Shown here: positions 39,101 through 46,313 of the stretch, one piece after another
Layout of the letters: each line of letters begins with the position of its first letter
How positions within the stretch are numbered: the first letter of the stretch is position 1
DNA from: Parabacteroides goldsteinii DSM 19448 = WAL 12034
GTDB lineage: Bacteria; Bacteroidota; Bacteroidia; Bacteroidales; Tannerellaceae
Assembly: GCF_000969835.1 (NCBI RefSeq)
Contig: NZ_KQ033912.1
Span: forward strand, 2,431,920 to 2,495,919
Length of the DNA stretch: 64,000 nt
Reading direction: 5' to 3'
The notes under the pieces: model-generated
What the model saw: only the letters and a program-made list of their open reading frames with translations
What the model was told of the DNA's origin: nothing
The model's database searches: none
Program-made: the position numbers and the translations under genes

Positions 39101-39302
39101 CCCTTATCTGAAAGAGGGTAAAAATAAAGTTGATGTCCGGGTGATCGGTAGCCATAAGAACCTGTTAGGTCCGCATTATCGTCATCCGGCCCCGGGTCTG
39201 GCTTCTCCGTGGCATTGGAAAAACATAGACAAGCAGATTCCAGGTAGTGAATATCAGATGCTGGATTATGGTTTGATGACTGATTTCGATTTGGTACATT
39301 AA
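36186..39302 (+). CDS. GH106-like alpha-L-rhamnosidase family lipoprotein
   Basis: This 1038-residue lipoprotein (lipobox GLVSC) has a barrel N-terminal half: APLAVWNSKVTEAEVERTM, GFGGLFIHPRPGM, WIYDENSYPSGFAGG, IKGIFSDEPN and LSETYGGGGWDETFKDFKRL. Two beta-sandwich regions at the C-terminal end include IGSHKNLLGPHYRHPAPG. This pattern fits the large GH106/GH2-like glycosyl hydrolases found in rhamnogalacturonan and arabinogalactan loci. The acids in SDEPN and SETYGG are good catalytic candidates. The neighbouring GH78 pair supports rhamnose removal, but the family was judged from motifs only. Confidence 0.7.
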   Translation: MKAQNIVKYLSGVIAGSALSFGLVSCQDTSVQTQDSFATIEKDFKDPSADFRSAPLAVWNSKVTEAEVERTMRELKEAGFGGLFIHPRPGMITEYLGDEWFSLYKHAVEFGKEIGMNVWIYDENSYPSGFAGGHVPQEMPESYNQGQGLALTKAELLPEDTAPYYMCLKKENDAWKDITDQIADYKGTKGEYYLYKKTYMGKSDWYGGYSYVDLLVPGVTEKFLEVTMKNGYEKKFKEDFGSSIKGIFSDEPNISSPGGLRWTPDLFEVFQQKWGYDLKPLLPLLEEETGDWKKVRHNYMETLLQLFIDRWSKPFHQYCEENKLEWTGHYWEHGWPYMNDGPDNMAMYAWHQMPAIDMLFNQFDEKSPVAQFGNVRSVKELRSVANQMGYSRTLSETYGGGGWDETFKDFKRLGDWEYVLGVNFMNQHLAHMTLTGARKYDYPPVFTYHSPWWADYKSQNDYFARLSLLMSKGVQQNDILVIEPNATLWSYYSHTKSSPKLMEVGQAFQDFITTLEKGQVEYDLGSENIIKDHGVVADGKFVVGKVAYTTVVLPPMMETLNKPTFDLLQNFVQQGGRVITFSSPTLVDGAENTAWKTLLGGQSVTSVPRLTNEVIRDTFSNADCRFSFSGGNLYHQRRQFTNGELLFLVNSSMDEAVDGTVTVNGKSAVQMDAMSGNIYTYPSTKADGKLTMKFHLEPAGSLLLYSSKGSLKSYPEIPAVAGSTPVQAISPVQVTRLKDNALNVDFCDVSVNGKTTKNVYFAQAADIAFREYGFTNGNPWNTSVQYKRNILDRDTFKTGGFTTTYRFKVNDKFDYSNMKLVAERPELFTVKINGEQVKPIPGEWWLDRSFGVYSIGGQVTTGINTVELSVSPMSIFAEIEPVYIVGDFAVIPEQTGWSISAPVKNLTLGSWKAQKQPFYSWGVSYSKEYEVKSLSTPYAVQLNDWKGTLAEVYVNDQKAGIIAYDPYRLDITPYLKEGKNKVDVRVIGSHKNLLGPHYRHPAPGLASPWHWKNIDKQIPGSEYQMLDYGLMTDFDLVH

Positions 39303-39316
39303 AAAACTCTTGACAT

Positions 39317-39357
39317 AAAAAGGCTTCGGTATTCTTTAGGGGTATCGGAGCTTTTTT
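39317..39357 (+). terminator. Rho-independent terminator after the GH106-like gene
   Basis: An A-rich arm plus GCTTCGGTA pairs with TATCGGAGC and a following T6, allowing G-U pairs, 15 bases after the stop. Confidence 0.75.
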
Positions 39358-39500
39358 GTGTTTGATAATAACGGATTTTCATTCCGTGCAAAAGATTCTG
39401 AAAAAAGTTAAACTGGCATATTGTTTTGCTGCCAAACTTAAAAAAAGCGTACTTTGTATTCCCAAAGTAGATCAGTTAACAATCTAAACTAATAATCATC

Positions 39501-40709
39501 ATGAATAAACTTATAAATCTATTCTTAGCCTTGTTGTTTATTATACCGGTCGTAGGACAAGCTCAAATAACCACCGATCGTCAGGACGGGCGTTTTCAGA
39601 GTACAAGAGGAACAGTTCAGTATATGCTGAAACAAATGAAACCGGCTTATGCCTTTGATCCATCCTTTACACCTGCTGAGTTTAAAGAATGGCAATCCGG
39701 TCTGCGTACAGCAATGAAAGAGTTGATGCATTTTCCGGAGATAGCGGATTTACCTGCTCCGGTTTGTATCAAAACGGTTCAGCGGGATGGTTACCGGGTT
39801 GAGAAATGGGAATCTTATCCGTTGCCGGGCAGTGTTGTTCCTTATTTGGTGTTAATTCCGGATGGCGTCGATCCCGGCCATAAAGCTCCTGCCGTGCTTT
39901 GCATTCCAGGATTTGGCGGTAGCAAAGAAGGGCTGGCTGGTGAAACCGAAGGGGATTATGAATTGACCTCATTTCCTGTCGAACCAGTAAAGAAGGGAGC
40001 AATGGCTTTACATTATGTAAAAAGAGGCCTGGTAGCAGTTGCAGTGGATAATCCCTCATGTGCCGAACTCTCGGATAACGGTCATTTTGACTATTTGAAT
40101 ACATCCCGAATTTTATTGGAAATGGGATGGAGTTATCTGGGACTTACTGCTTATCAGGATTGGAATGTCCTGAGTTGGATGAAAGAGCTGGACTTTGTGA
40201 ATAAAGATCGGCTTATTGTCTCTGGTTTCTCTTTGGGAACTGAACCTTTGATGGTTTTGGGAACTTTGGACCCTTCTATTTATGCTTTTGTTTATAATGA
40301 TTTTTTGTGTCGTACGCTAGAAAGGATTCTTGTCATGACAAAGCCTGATCCTAAAGGTATCCGTCTTTTTCCTAATTCTATTGAACATTTAATTCCCGGT
40401 TTTTTAACTCAGTTTGACTTTCCCGATCTGGTTGTCGCCCTGGCCCCTCGTCCGGTTATTTGTACGGAAGGAGGACTCGACCGTGATTTTGACTTGATCC
40501 GGAAAGCCTATGAGATTTCAGGCAAACCGGATCACTTTACATATTATCATTATAAGAAATTTGCTGACCCAAAAGACCGAAAACAAATAGAACAAGTACC
40601 TGAAGGTATTGATAGGGATACCTATTTCAACTTGGTAAACGTCGACCCGAAGAATCATTATTTTAAGGAGGAATGGGTGTTGCCGTGGATAGACAAGGTT
40701 CTGAAATAG
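39501..40709 (+). CDS. Secreted alpha/beta-hydrolase esterase
   Basis: This 402-residue exported hydrolase has a signal peptide ending VGQAQ at about 22. The nucleophile elbow is GFSLG with Ser244, preceded by an oxyanion-type region CIPGFGGSKEG. The later segment LAPRPVICTEGGLDRDFD holds a candidate acid and NHYFKEEW a candidate His. It resembles acetyl-xylan-esterase/dienelactone-hydrolase-like proteins and may remove acyl groups from pectic or arabinogalactan chains. A near-consensus TACTTTG sits about 50 bases upstream and a terminator precedes it, so it begins a new transcript. Confidence 0.78.
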   Translation: MNKLINLFLALLFIIPVVGQAQITTDRQDGRFQSTRGTVQYMLKQMKPAYAFDPSFTPAEFKEWQSGLRTAMKELMHFPEIADLPAPVCIKTVQRDGYRVEKWESYPLPGSVVPYLVLIPDGVDPGHKAPAVLCIPGFGGSKEGLAGETEGDYELTSFPVEPVKKGAMALHYVKRGLVAVAVDNPSCAELSDNGHFDYLNTSRILLEMGWSYLGLTAYQDWNVLSWMKELDFVNKDRLIVSGFSLGTEPLMVLGTLDPSIYAFVYNDFLCRTLERILVMTKPDPKGIRLFPNSIEHLIPGFLTQFDFPDLVVALAPRPVICTEGGLDRDFDLIRKAYEISGKPDHFTYYHYKKFADPKDRKQIEQVPEGIDRDTYFNLVNVDPKNHYFKEEWVLPWIDKVLK

Positions 40710-40720
40710 ATTCTTTTCTT

Positions 40721-40728
40721 TATATTTG
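40721..40728 (+). promoter_or_regulatory. Promoter -7-like box before the TIM-barrel isomerase-like gene
   Basis: TATATTTG matches TAnnTTTG 33 bases before the ATG at 40761 and just after the esterase stop. TTCTG 17-18 bases upstream could serve as a weak -33. Confidence 0.5.
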
Positions 40729-40760
40729 TACCATCTAATTAATTATCAATTCTGAATAAC

Positions 40761-41645
40761 ATGGAAAACATCTCAAGAAGAACAGCCATTAAGACCGCAT
40801 TAGTAGGCGGGGCAGCACTTGCCGTATCAGGTTTGGAAGCAGCAAATCCCGCTAAAAAGAAAAAAGCAGAAACAAAGGAACCGTTGAAGGGTAATGTACG
40901 CCATTCCGTTAGTAAATGGTGTTTCGGTGACTATCCGTTGGAAGAATTTTGTGGGATATGTAAAAATATAGGAATCGAATCGATCGAATTGCTCGACCCG
41001 AAGGACTGGCCGGTTGTACAAAAAAACGGTCTGACTGTCGCTATGTGCCAAGGGGCCGGTTTGGGTATCGATCGTGGATTTAACGATCCTAAATTGCACG
41101 ACGAACTGGTTGCCAGTTATGAAGCGGTAATTCCCCAGGTGGCGGCAGCCGGACTGACAAATTTGATCTGTTTCTCCGGAAAGCGGAATGGACTGACTGA
41201 TCTTCAGGGATGGGAAAACTGTGAGAAAGGATTGAAACGTCTGATGCCGCTGGCGGAAAAACATAATGTGGTCCTGACGATGGAGTTGTTGAACAGTGTA
41301 GGCCATAAAGATTATCAATGCGACCATACTGTTTGGGGGGTAGAATTATGCCGCCGTGTCGGATCGCCAAACTTTAAGCTTTTGTATGATATTTATCATA
41401 TGCAGATCATGGAAGGAAATATCATTGAAAATATTCAAAAGTATCATGAATACTTCTCTCACATCCATACAGGCGGTAATCCCGGACGGGCGGAAATTGA
41501 CGAAACCCAGGAACTTTATTACCCGGCAATTATGAAAGCGTTGGTAGAAACCGGGTATAAAGGATTTGTAGGGCAGGAGTTTGTTCCCCGCCAGCAGGAT
41601 AAGATAGCTTCCCTGGAGAAATGTATTCGTATTTGTGATGTCTAG
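40761..41645 (+). CDS. Sugar-phosphate isomerase/epimerase-like TIM-barrel protein (hydroxypyruvate isomerase type) with Tat-like leader
   Basis: This 294-residue protein of the xylose-isomerase-like barrel family has the metal-binding pattern of hydroxypyruvate isomerase: TMELLN, FKLLYDIYHMQIMEGN, FSHIHTGGNPGRAEID and GYKGFVGQEFVP. The leader ENISRRTAIKTALVGGAALAVSG has twin arginines, so it may be exported folded by the Tat system, as many Bacteroidetes members of this family appear to be. The true substrate cannot be inferred; it may isomerise a released sugar or sugar acid. The next gene starts 5 bases after its stop. Confidence 0.82.
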   Translation: MENISRRTAIKTALVGGAALAVSGLEAANPAKKKKAETKEPLKGNVRHSVSKWCFGDYPLEEFCGICKNIGIESIELLDPKDWPVVQKNGLTVAMCQGAGLGIDRGFNDPKLHDELVASYEAVIPQVAAAGLTNLICFSGKRNGLTDLQGWENCEKGLKRLMPLAEKHNVVLTMELLNSVGHKDYQCDHTVWGVELCRRVGSPNFKLLYDIYHMQIMEGNIIENIQKYHEYFSHIHTGGNPGRAEIDETQELYYPAIMKALVETGYKGFVGQEFVPRQQDKIASLEKCIRICDV

Positions 41646-41649
41646 CCAT

Positions 41650-42792
41650 ATGAAGAAGACAAGAATTATACAACTCTGTTTTCTGTTGTTTGCTGTTGCT
41701 TTTGCTGGGTGTAAAGGAAAGTCCGGTTCGGAACAGGCTGGCGGTGCATTTACCCCGGGCGAACTATGGCCGGATAATAACGGCGTGCATATCAATGCGC
41801 ATGGCGGAGGAATCCTGCATGACGGCGATACTTATTATTGGTTCGGCGAGCATAAAACAGAAGGAACTGCCGGAAATAATGCGCTGGTGGGAGTTCACTG
41901 TTACTCTTCCAAAGATTTATATAACTGGAAAGACGAAGGCGTTGCTTTATCCGTTGTGACCGACGATTCTACACATAGCATAGCGAAAGGATGTATTCTG
42001 GAACGCCCTAAAGTAATTTATAATAAAAAGAATAACAACTATGTGATGTGGTTCCATCTGGAGCCTAAAGGGGCAGGATATTCCGGTGCGCTCAGCGGTA
42101 TTGCCGTAAGCGATAAGGTGGCAGGTCCTTATAAATTTCTTTGTGCCGTGCGTCCGAATGCCGGTTCCTGGCCGACAAATGTGCAGGATATTCATAAACA
42201 GAGAGTTCCTGAATCTGACAAGAGTAGATTCACAGGCGGAAGTCTGCCGGCTCACCCGGACAGTCTGAATCTGCTGGGCCGTGATATGGAAGGTGGACAG
42301 ATGGCGCGTGATATGAACCTTTTTGTTGATGACGATGGCAAGGCTTATCATATTTATTCTTCGGAAGAGAACAGCACATTGCATATCTCCCTGTTGACGG
42401 ACGATTATACTAATTATTCCGGTACGTATGCCCGCTTTTTCCCCGGACGTTTCATGGAAGCACCGGCGATGTTCAAACGTGACGGAAAATATTATCTGAT
42501 CATGTCCGGTTGTACAGGTTGGGCTCCGAATGCCGGTCGTTCGGCTGTCGCACCTTCTATCTGGGGGCCTTGGGAAGAATTAGAGGATCCGTTTGTCGGT
42601 GAAGGCTCCGACCTTTCTTTCCATTCCCAGAGTACCTATGTATTGCCGGCTCCCGGTAAGCCCGGACAGTTCATCTATATGGGTGACCGCTGGACGCCCG
42701 AGAATGCAATCGACGGGCGTTACATCTGGCTTCCGATCCGTTTTGAAGGAGATCAGCCGATCATCGAATGGCAGGATAAATGGAGTTATTGA
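41650..42792 (+). CDS. GH43 lipoprotein, subfamily 24-like (exo-beta-1,3-galactanase type)
   Basis: About 380 residues from the ATG at 41650 (MKKTRII); an earlier frame start at 41635 overlaps the previous gene. The lipobox is AFAGC. The propeller start NNGVHINAHGGGILHDGDTY then YWFGEHK, with HCYSSKDLYNWKDEGVAL, ILERPKVIYNKKNNNYVMW and DMNLFVDDDGKAYHIYSS, is the pattern of GH43_24 and related exo-beta-1,3-galactosidases that process the arabinogalactan backbone. This is the strongest single pointer to arabinogalactan protein as target. A terminator lies 92 bases downstream. Confidence 0.8.
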   Translation: MKKTRIIQLCFLLFAVAFAGCKGKSGSEQAGGAFTPGELWPDNNGVHINAHGGGILHDGDTYYWFGEHKTEGTAGNNALVGVHCYSSKDLYNWKDEGVALSVVTDDSTHSIAKGCILERPKVIYNKKNNNYVMWFHLEPKGAGYSGALSGIAVSDKVAGPYKFLCAVRPNAGSWPTNVQDIHKQRVPESDKSRFTGGSLPAHPDSLNLLGRDMEGGQMARDMNLFVDDDGKAYHIYSSEENSTLHISLLTDDYTNYSGTYARFFPGRFMEAPAMFKRDGKYYLIMSGCTGWAPNAGRSAVAPSIWGPWEELEDPFVGEGSDLSFHSQSTYVLPAPGKPGQFIYMGDRWTPENAIDGRYIWLPIRFEGDQPIIEWQDKWSY

Positions 42793-42883
42793 TGTCGTTG
42801 TCCTGTTGTATTTGAAATTTAACAATATGTTTTTGTAAATTCATCGAAATCATACCGCTAAATTGATTTAATCTTCATTAATT

Positions 42884-42918
42884 TTGCAGCTTCGTTTTTG
42901 TGGGGCTGCAATTTTTTT
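42884..42918 (+). terminator. Rho-independent terminator after the GH43 gene
   Basis: A 7-bp stem TTGCAGC/GCTGCAA (42884-42890 with 42905-42911) is followed by seven T. Confidence 0.75.
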
Positions 42919-42965
42919 GGCAGATAGGTGATCTTTATAATATGGATATATAATAAACATTTAAA

Positions 42966-43856
42966 ATGAAACCAACATTATCAATTACCTCAAGGCAGTT
43001 AATGCTGAGAGAGATGCACGATTATTTAATGATCGCTCTTGGCATGCTTTTCTATGCTATTGGGTGGACTGTTTTCCTTTTGCCTAATGACATTACTACC
43101 GGAGGGGTGCCTGGTATCGCCTCTATCGTGTATTGGGCGACCGGAATAAATGTGCAGTATACGTACTTTGCAATTAACGGTGGGTTGCTGATCGCTTCTC
43201 TTATTGTTCTGGGATGGAAGTTCAGTGTGAAAACTATTTTTGCCGTAATAGTGATGACTACTATCCTTCCCATTATTCAAAGTGCTACATCTAATCTGCA
43301 TTTGTTGCAAGACCAACCGTTTATGGCTTGTGTCATCGGTGCTTCTTTCTGCGGAAGTGGTATTGGTATCGCTTTTTCGGCCAATGGCAGTTCGGGAGGA
43401 ACGGATATCATCGCTGCTATTATAAATAAATACAGGGATATCACTTTAGGACGTGTTATTCTGATGACGGATATGATTATCATTTCTTCCAGTTATTTTG
43501 TACTGCATGATTGGGAAAAGGTCGTTTATGGTTTTGCCACGCTTTATATATCTAGTTTTGTGCTTGACCAGGTGGTAAACAGTGCCCGCCAGTCTGTACA
43601 GTTCTTTATTATTTCCAAGAGATATGAAGAAATTGGACATCGCATCAATAAAGATCTCCACCGTGGTGTGACGGTGATAGACGGGACCGGAATGTACACC
43701 GGGTTGGGAGTGAAAATGATGTTCGTATTGGCCAAGAAGCGTGAGTCGACAACTATTTTCCGCTTGATTAAAGATATAGACCCGGAAGCATTTGTCTCTC
43801 AGAGTGCCGTCATCGGTGTGTATGGCGAAGGGTTCGACCATATTAAAGTAAAATAA
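42966..43856 (+). CDS. YitT family membrane protein (DUF161 plus DUF2179)
   Basis: This 296-residue integral membrane protein has about five or six hydrophobic segments in residues 18-205 (for example MIALGMLFYAIGWTVFLLP and YFAINGGLLIASLIVLGW). The family motif GGVPGIASIVYW and the glycine-rich GSGIGIAFSANGSSGGTDII follow. The C-terminal soluble DUF2179 domain has RGVTVIDGTGMYTG and SAVIGVYGEGFDHIKVK. The function of the family is not established. It is a housekeeping-type gene separating two glycan loci and has no obvious link to them. Confidence 0.9.
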   Translation: MKPTLSITSRQLMLREMHDYLMIALGMLFYAIGWTVFLLPNDITTGGVPGIASIVYWATGINVQYTYFAINGGLLIASLIVLGWKFSVKTIFAVIVMTTILPIIQSATSNLHLLQDQPFMACVIGASFCGSGIGIAFSANGSSGGTDIIAAIINKYRDITLGRVILMTDMIIISSSYFVLHDWEKVVYGFATLYISSFVLDQVVNSARQSVQFFIISKRYEEIGHRINKDLHRGVTVIDGTGMYTGLGVKMMFVLAKKRESTTIFRLIKDIDPEAFVSQSAVIGVYGEGFDHIKVK

Positions 43857-43922
43857 TTCCATATAATAGCTATATAGATTTATTTATAAGGGTTCGGCTT
43901 CTATTCAGATACCGTCCTGTAT

Positions 43923-44056
43923 ATAATTTTCTGCCTTACTAACTGGTTGTCGATGGCTATCGGTAATATTATTTATAGCTGTCGACAATATTACTGATAG
44001 TTATCGATTATATTACCGATAGCTTTCGTAAACAGATTAGTAAGGCAGAAAATTAT
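43923..44056. repeat. 20-bp inverted-repeat-bounded island of 22-bp tandem repeats
   Basis: The outer arms 43923-43942 and 44037-44056 are perfect 20-base inverted copies. Between them are three full units of 22 bases starting at 43956, 43978 and 44000 (shared pattern G-Y-T-R-TCG then ATATTA then ATA) and partial units on both sides. GCTATCGGTAATAT near the left and ATATTACCGATAGC near the right are themselves inverted, so the whole can fold into a long hairpin. It lies 66 bases after the YitT stop. The same architecture (outer inverted repeats, inner tandem units) is seen at 21613-21834 with a different sequence. Confidence 0.8.
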
Positions 44057-44122
44057 TTATAGAACCGGATGTTATTTCTGTTAGTACGCAATCTAAATCA
44101 ATTATATTTAAAATTTCACCTT

Positions 44123-44305
44123 AGTTCTGTTAGAACTAAATCCCTTGCGCATGCAAATATAGTTCATTTTTATTATAATAGGTTAAATAGACAGGAAGAA
44201 TGAATGTTTTAAGAAACATCTGTTAATAGCTGGAGAGCTATAAGCGCTCAAAATCATTGTTTGTTAGTAAAAACTAACGATATATGCCTCAGTTCTAACA
44301 GAACT
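44123..44305. repeat. Inverted AGTTC-N5-GAACT sites, candidate invertible segment
   Basis: AGTTCTGTTAGAACT (44123-44137) and AGTTCTAACAGAACT (44291-44305) are exact inverted copies over 15 bases. Each is itself a palindrome AGTTC-N5-GAACT whose asymmetric spacer gives it direction. Centres are 168 bp apart. This site form and spacing recall the phase-variable promoter inversions of Bacteroides fragilis (recalled, not checked). The segment holds small hairpins, no gene, and one minus-strand promoter-like box at 44154. No recombinase gene is in the window, so any inversion would need one acting in trans. Confidence 0.6.
44154..44161 (-). promoter_or_regulatory. Minus-strand promoter -7-like box inside the candidate invertible segment
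   Basis: The minus strand reads TATATTTG, an exact TAnnTTTG match, 17 bases inside the left inverted site and pointing away from the sigma-factor operon. The possible -33 (TTTA, 22 bases upstream) is poor. Confidence 0.35.
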
Positions 44306-44434
44306 ATTTCCTAACTCTTTTAAGAGATAGATATATGTTTTAAGATAAATACTATTTATGGGTTTATGAATGATACAATCTTAATACTAATGCTTACTTA
44401 ATTTTGATGTAATATGAGTGAAATACTATGTATC

Positions 44435-44442
44435 TATTTTTG
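44435..44442 (+). promoter_or_regulatory. Promoter -7-like box for the sigma-factor operon
   Basis: TATTTTTG matches TAnnTTTG 52 bases before the ATG at 44494 and lies outside the candidate invertible segment. No -33 at normal spacing. Confidence 0.4.
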
Positions 44443-44493
44443 CGCACCAATTATAGTTGAGACGCTATAACAAAATTATAAGCAATTGTTTAT

Positions 44494-45042
44494 ATGCAAA
44501 TATCCGATGAGAAATTATGGGAATCATGTTTGACAGGGGATAAGGAGGCTTTCAAGGAAATCTATTGCCGCTTTTATTCTTTGTTGTATAATTATGGCTC
44601 CAAACTGGTTTCCGATAAAGATCTGGTAAAAGATTGCATTCAGGATATTTTCATTAAACTGATTCAGAACTATCCCTCTCTTTCTCCAACTCCAAATGTG
44701 AAAGGGTATCTGATCAAAGCCTTACGTAACAAGCTGTATGATGCATTGGAAAAGGAAAAACCGACTGATGATATCACCTTGTATGAAGAAGTATTTATAA
44801 CAGACGAGTTATTCCCTTTACTCTCTTTCGACGATTCGGAAGCAGATGACCGTGCCAGACGTCTCATGCAGGTTTTTTCTCTGCTGTCCTCCCATCAGCA
44901 GGAAATTATCTATTTGTATTATGTAAATGAACTGAAGCATGAAGAAATAGCGGAGATAATGGGTATAAATTATCAATCCAGTAAAAACCTGTTATTCAGA
45001 TCTTTATCCAGTCTTAAGAGATTATATCTGAAAAAAGATTGA
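44494..45042 (+). CDS. ECF sigma factor (FecI-like, SusCD-linked)
   Basis: This 182-residue sigma-70 family protein of the extracytoplasmic-function class has region 2 (FKEIYCRFYSLLYNYGSKLV, then DLVKDCIQDIFIKLIQNYPS) and region 4 (SSHQQEIIYLYYVNELKHEE, then IAEIMGINYQSSKNLLFRSL). It is followed by a FecR-type anti-sigma factor and a SusC carrying an STN domain. It should therefore switch on the SusC/SusD and downstream genes when the transporter binds its substrate and signals through the anti-sigma factor. Confidence 0.95.
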   Translation: MQISDEKLWESCLTGDKEAFKEIYCRFYSLLYNYGSKLVSDKDLVKDCIQDIFIKLIQNYPSLSPTPNVKGYLIKALRNKLYDALEKEKPTDDITLYEEVFITDELFPLLSFDDSEADDRARRLMQVFSLLSSHQQEIIYLYYVNELKHEEIAEIMGINYQSSKNLLFRSLSSLKRLYLKKD

Positions 45043-45107
45043 TTTTATTCAAAAAAAGTGAGTACCAAATGAGACCTCTCCCGTAATAGGGATAAAAGAG
45101 GTTACTT

Positions 45108-46190
45108 GTGGATAAAAAGCAAAACATATTAAATAAAAGATCATTTGAGCAGGCCGGGAAAGACCTACTCCGGAAAGTTCATGATGCAGAGTCTGATAAC
45201 TTGCTGGAGGCACTGGCATCGTGGAAGGAGATTGAAGTCCGGACGACTCAGCCACGCACTTCATTCAGATTACGTTCCCGTTATATATTGTCTGTGGCAG
45301 CTTCAATAGCTGTATTTCTTTCTGTAGGCCTTTATTTTTGGATGGATACGAAGAGTGATACTTCTATGTCGCTTGCCTTGCTTGAAAACAACACATCGTC
45401 TTTGGCCGACGATGAGATTGTTTTGATCGAAAGCGATGATAAGATGCAATTGAAAGATGAATCATCGATCAAATATGATATGGATGGAAAATCAAATGCG
45501 GAGCAGCATGTCGTAAAAAAGGAAATAACAGAAGAGAAGAAAGAGAAAAAAGAGGAAATCAATCAGATTATCGTGCCAAAGGGCCGGCGGGCGGACATTA
45601 CTTTTTCGGATGGAACGAAAATGTATGTCAATGCCGGAACACGTGTTTTTTATCCGGCTGTCTTTAAAAAAGATAAGAGAGAAATACTTGTAGAAGGTGA
45701 GGTCTTTCTGGAAGTAGAGAAAGACCCTTCTCGTCCTTTTATTGTCAAAACCAACAGGTTTGAAGTAAAGGTACTCGGTACGCAGTTTAATGTTTGTGCA
45801 TATAAAGAAGATGCTTTCACTTCTGTTGTGTTGGTTAACGGTAGTGTGGAGGTTAATTCCGGAAAGAATAATAGATCAGTACTCTCTCCCAATCAGATGA
45901 TTAAAGTAAATGATAAAGGTACGGATATAAAGGAGGTAGATGTTTTTGAATATATCTGTTGGAAAGATAATATGATGATGTTGAACGGCCGGAAGGTTGG
46001 AGAGACACTGGATCGGTTATCCCGTTATTACGGTCGTAACATTTGGTATAATGAAGAGATTGGAAATATTCCTATTTCCGGGAAGTTGGATTTGCGGGAA
46101 AATATGGAAGATGTAATCAATATCATTTGCCAGTCAATGTTCCTTCAGTATAAGACAGATGCAAATAATAATATAATAATATCAAAATAA
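45108..46190 (+). CDS. FecR-type anti-sigma factor
   Basis: This 360-residue inner-membrane regulator likely starts at the GTG at 45108: an AGAGG ribosome site lies 7 bases upstream and an in-frame stop lies at 45093, so no earlier ATG exists. The cytoplasmic N-terminal part is about 1-62, the membrane segment ILSVAASIAVFLSVGLYFWM about 63-83, and a charged low-complexity linker follows (about 130-148, EEKKEKKEE). The FecR domain (IIVPKGRRADITFSDGTKMY, VNAGTRVFYP, VKVLGTQFNVCAY) and a DUF4974-like C-terminal domain (DVINIICQSMFLQYK) complete it. It holds the ECF sigma factor until signalled by the STN domain of the SusC encoded next. Confidence 0.93.
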   Translation: MDKKQNILNKRSFEQAGKDLLRKVHDAESDNLLEALASWKEIEVRTTQPRTSFRLRSRYILSVAASIAVFLSVGLYFWMDTKSDTSMSLALLENNTSSLADDEIVLIESDDKMQLKDESSIKYDMDGKSNAEQHVVKKEITEEKKEKKEEINQIIVPKGRRADITFSDGTKMYVNAGTRVFYPAVFKKDKREILVEGEVFLEVEKDPSRPFIVKTNRFEVKVLGTQFNVCAYKEDAFTSVVLVNGSVEVNSGKNNRSVLSPNQMIKVNDKGTDIKEVDVFEYICWKDNMMMLNGRKVGETLDRLSRYYGRNIWYNEEIGNIPISGKLDLRENMEDVINIICQSMFLQYKTDANNNIIISK

Positions 46191-46223
46191 AATGCCTATG
46201 TAAAAGCCCTAGAGTTAAAAAAA

Positions 46224-46257
46224 AGAACCGAACGATACGGCCATATCACTCGGTTCT
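46224..46257 (+). terminator. Hairpin between FecR and SusC genes, possible attenuator
   Basis: An 8-bp stem AGAACCGA/TCGGTTCT encloses an 18-base loop, with no strong T tract after it. It would allow partial read-through from the regulators into the transporter genes. Confidence 0.4.
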
Positions 46258-46313
46258 AAAGTTTCTTGTTTAATCTATTAATTTATGTATCAAAGAAAAA
46301 ACGTTACAAATGT

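Noticed and set aside
42879..42886. TAATTTTG as a promoter for the YitT gene
   Set aside because: It overlaps the left arm of a good terminator hairpin with seven T, so the terminator explanation is preferred.
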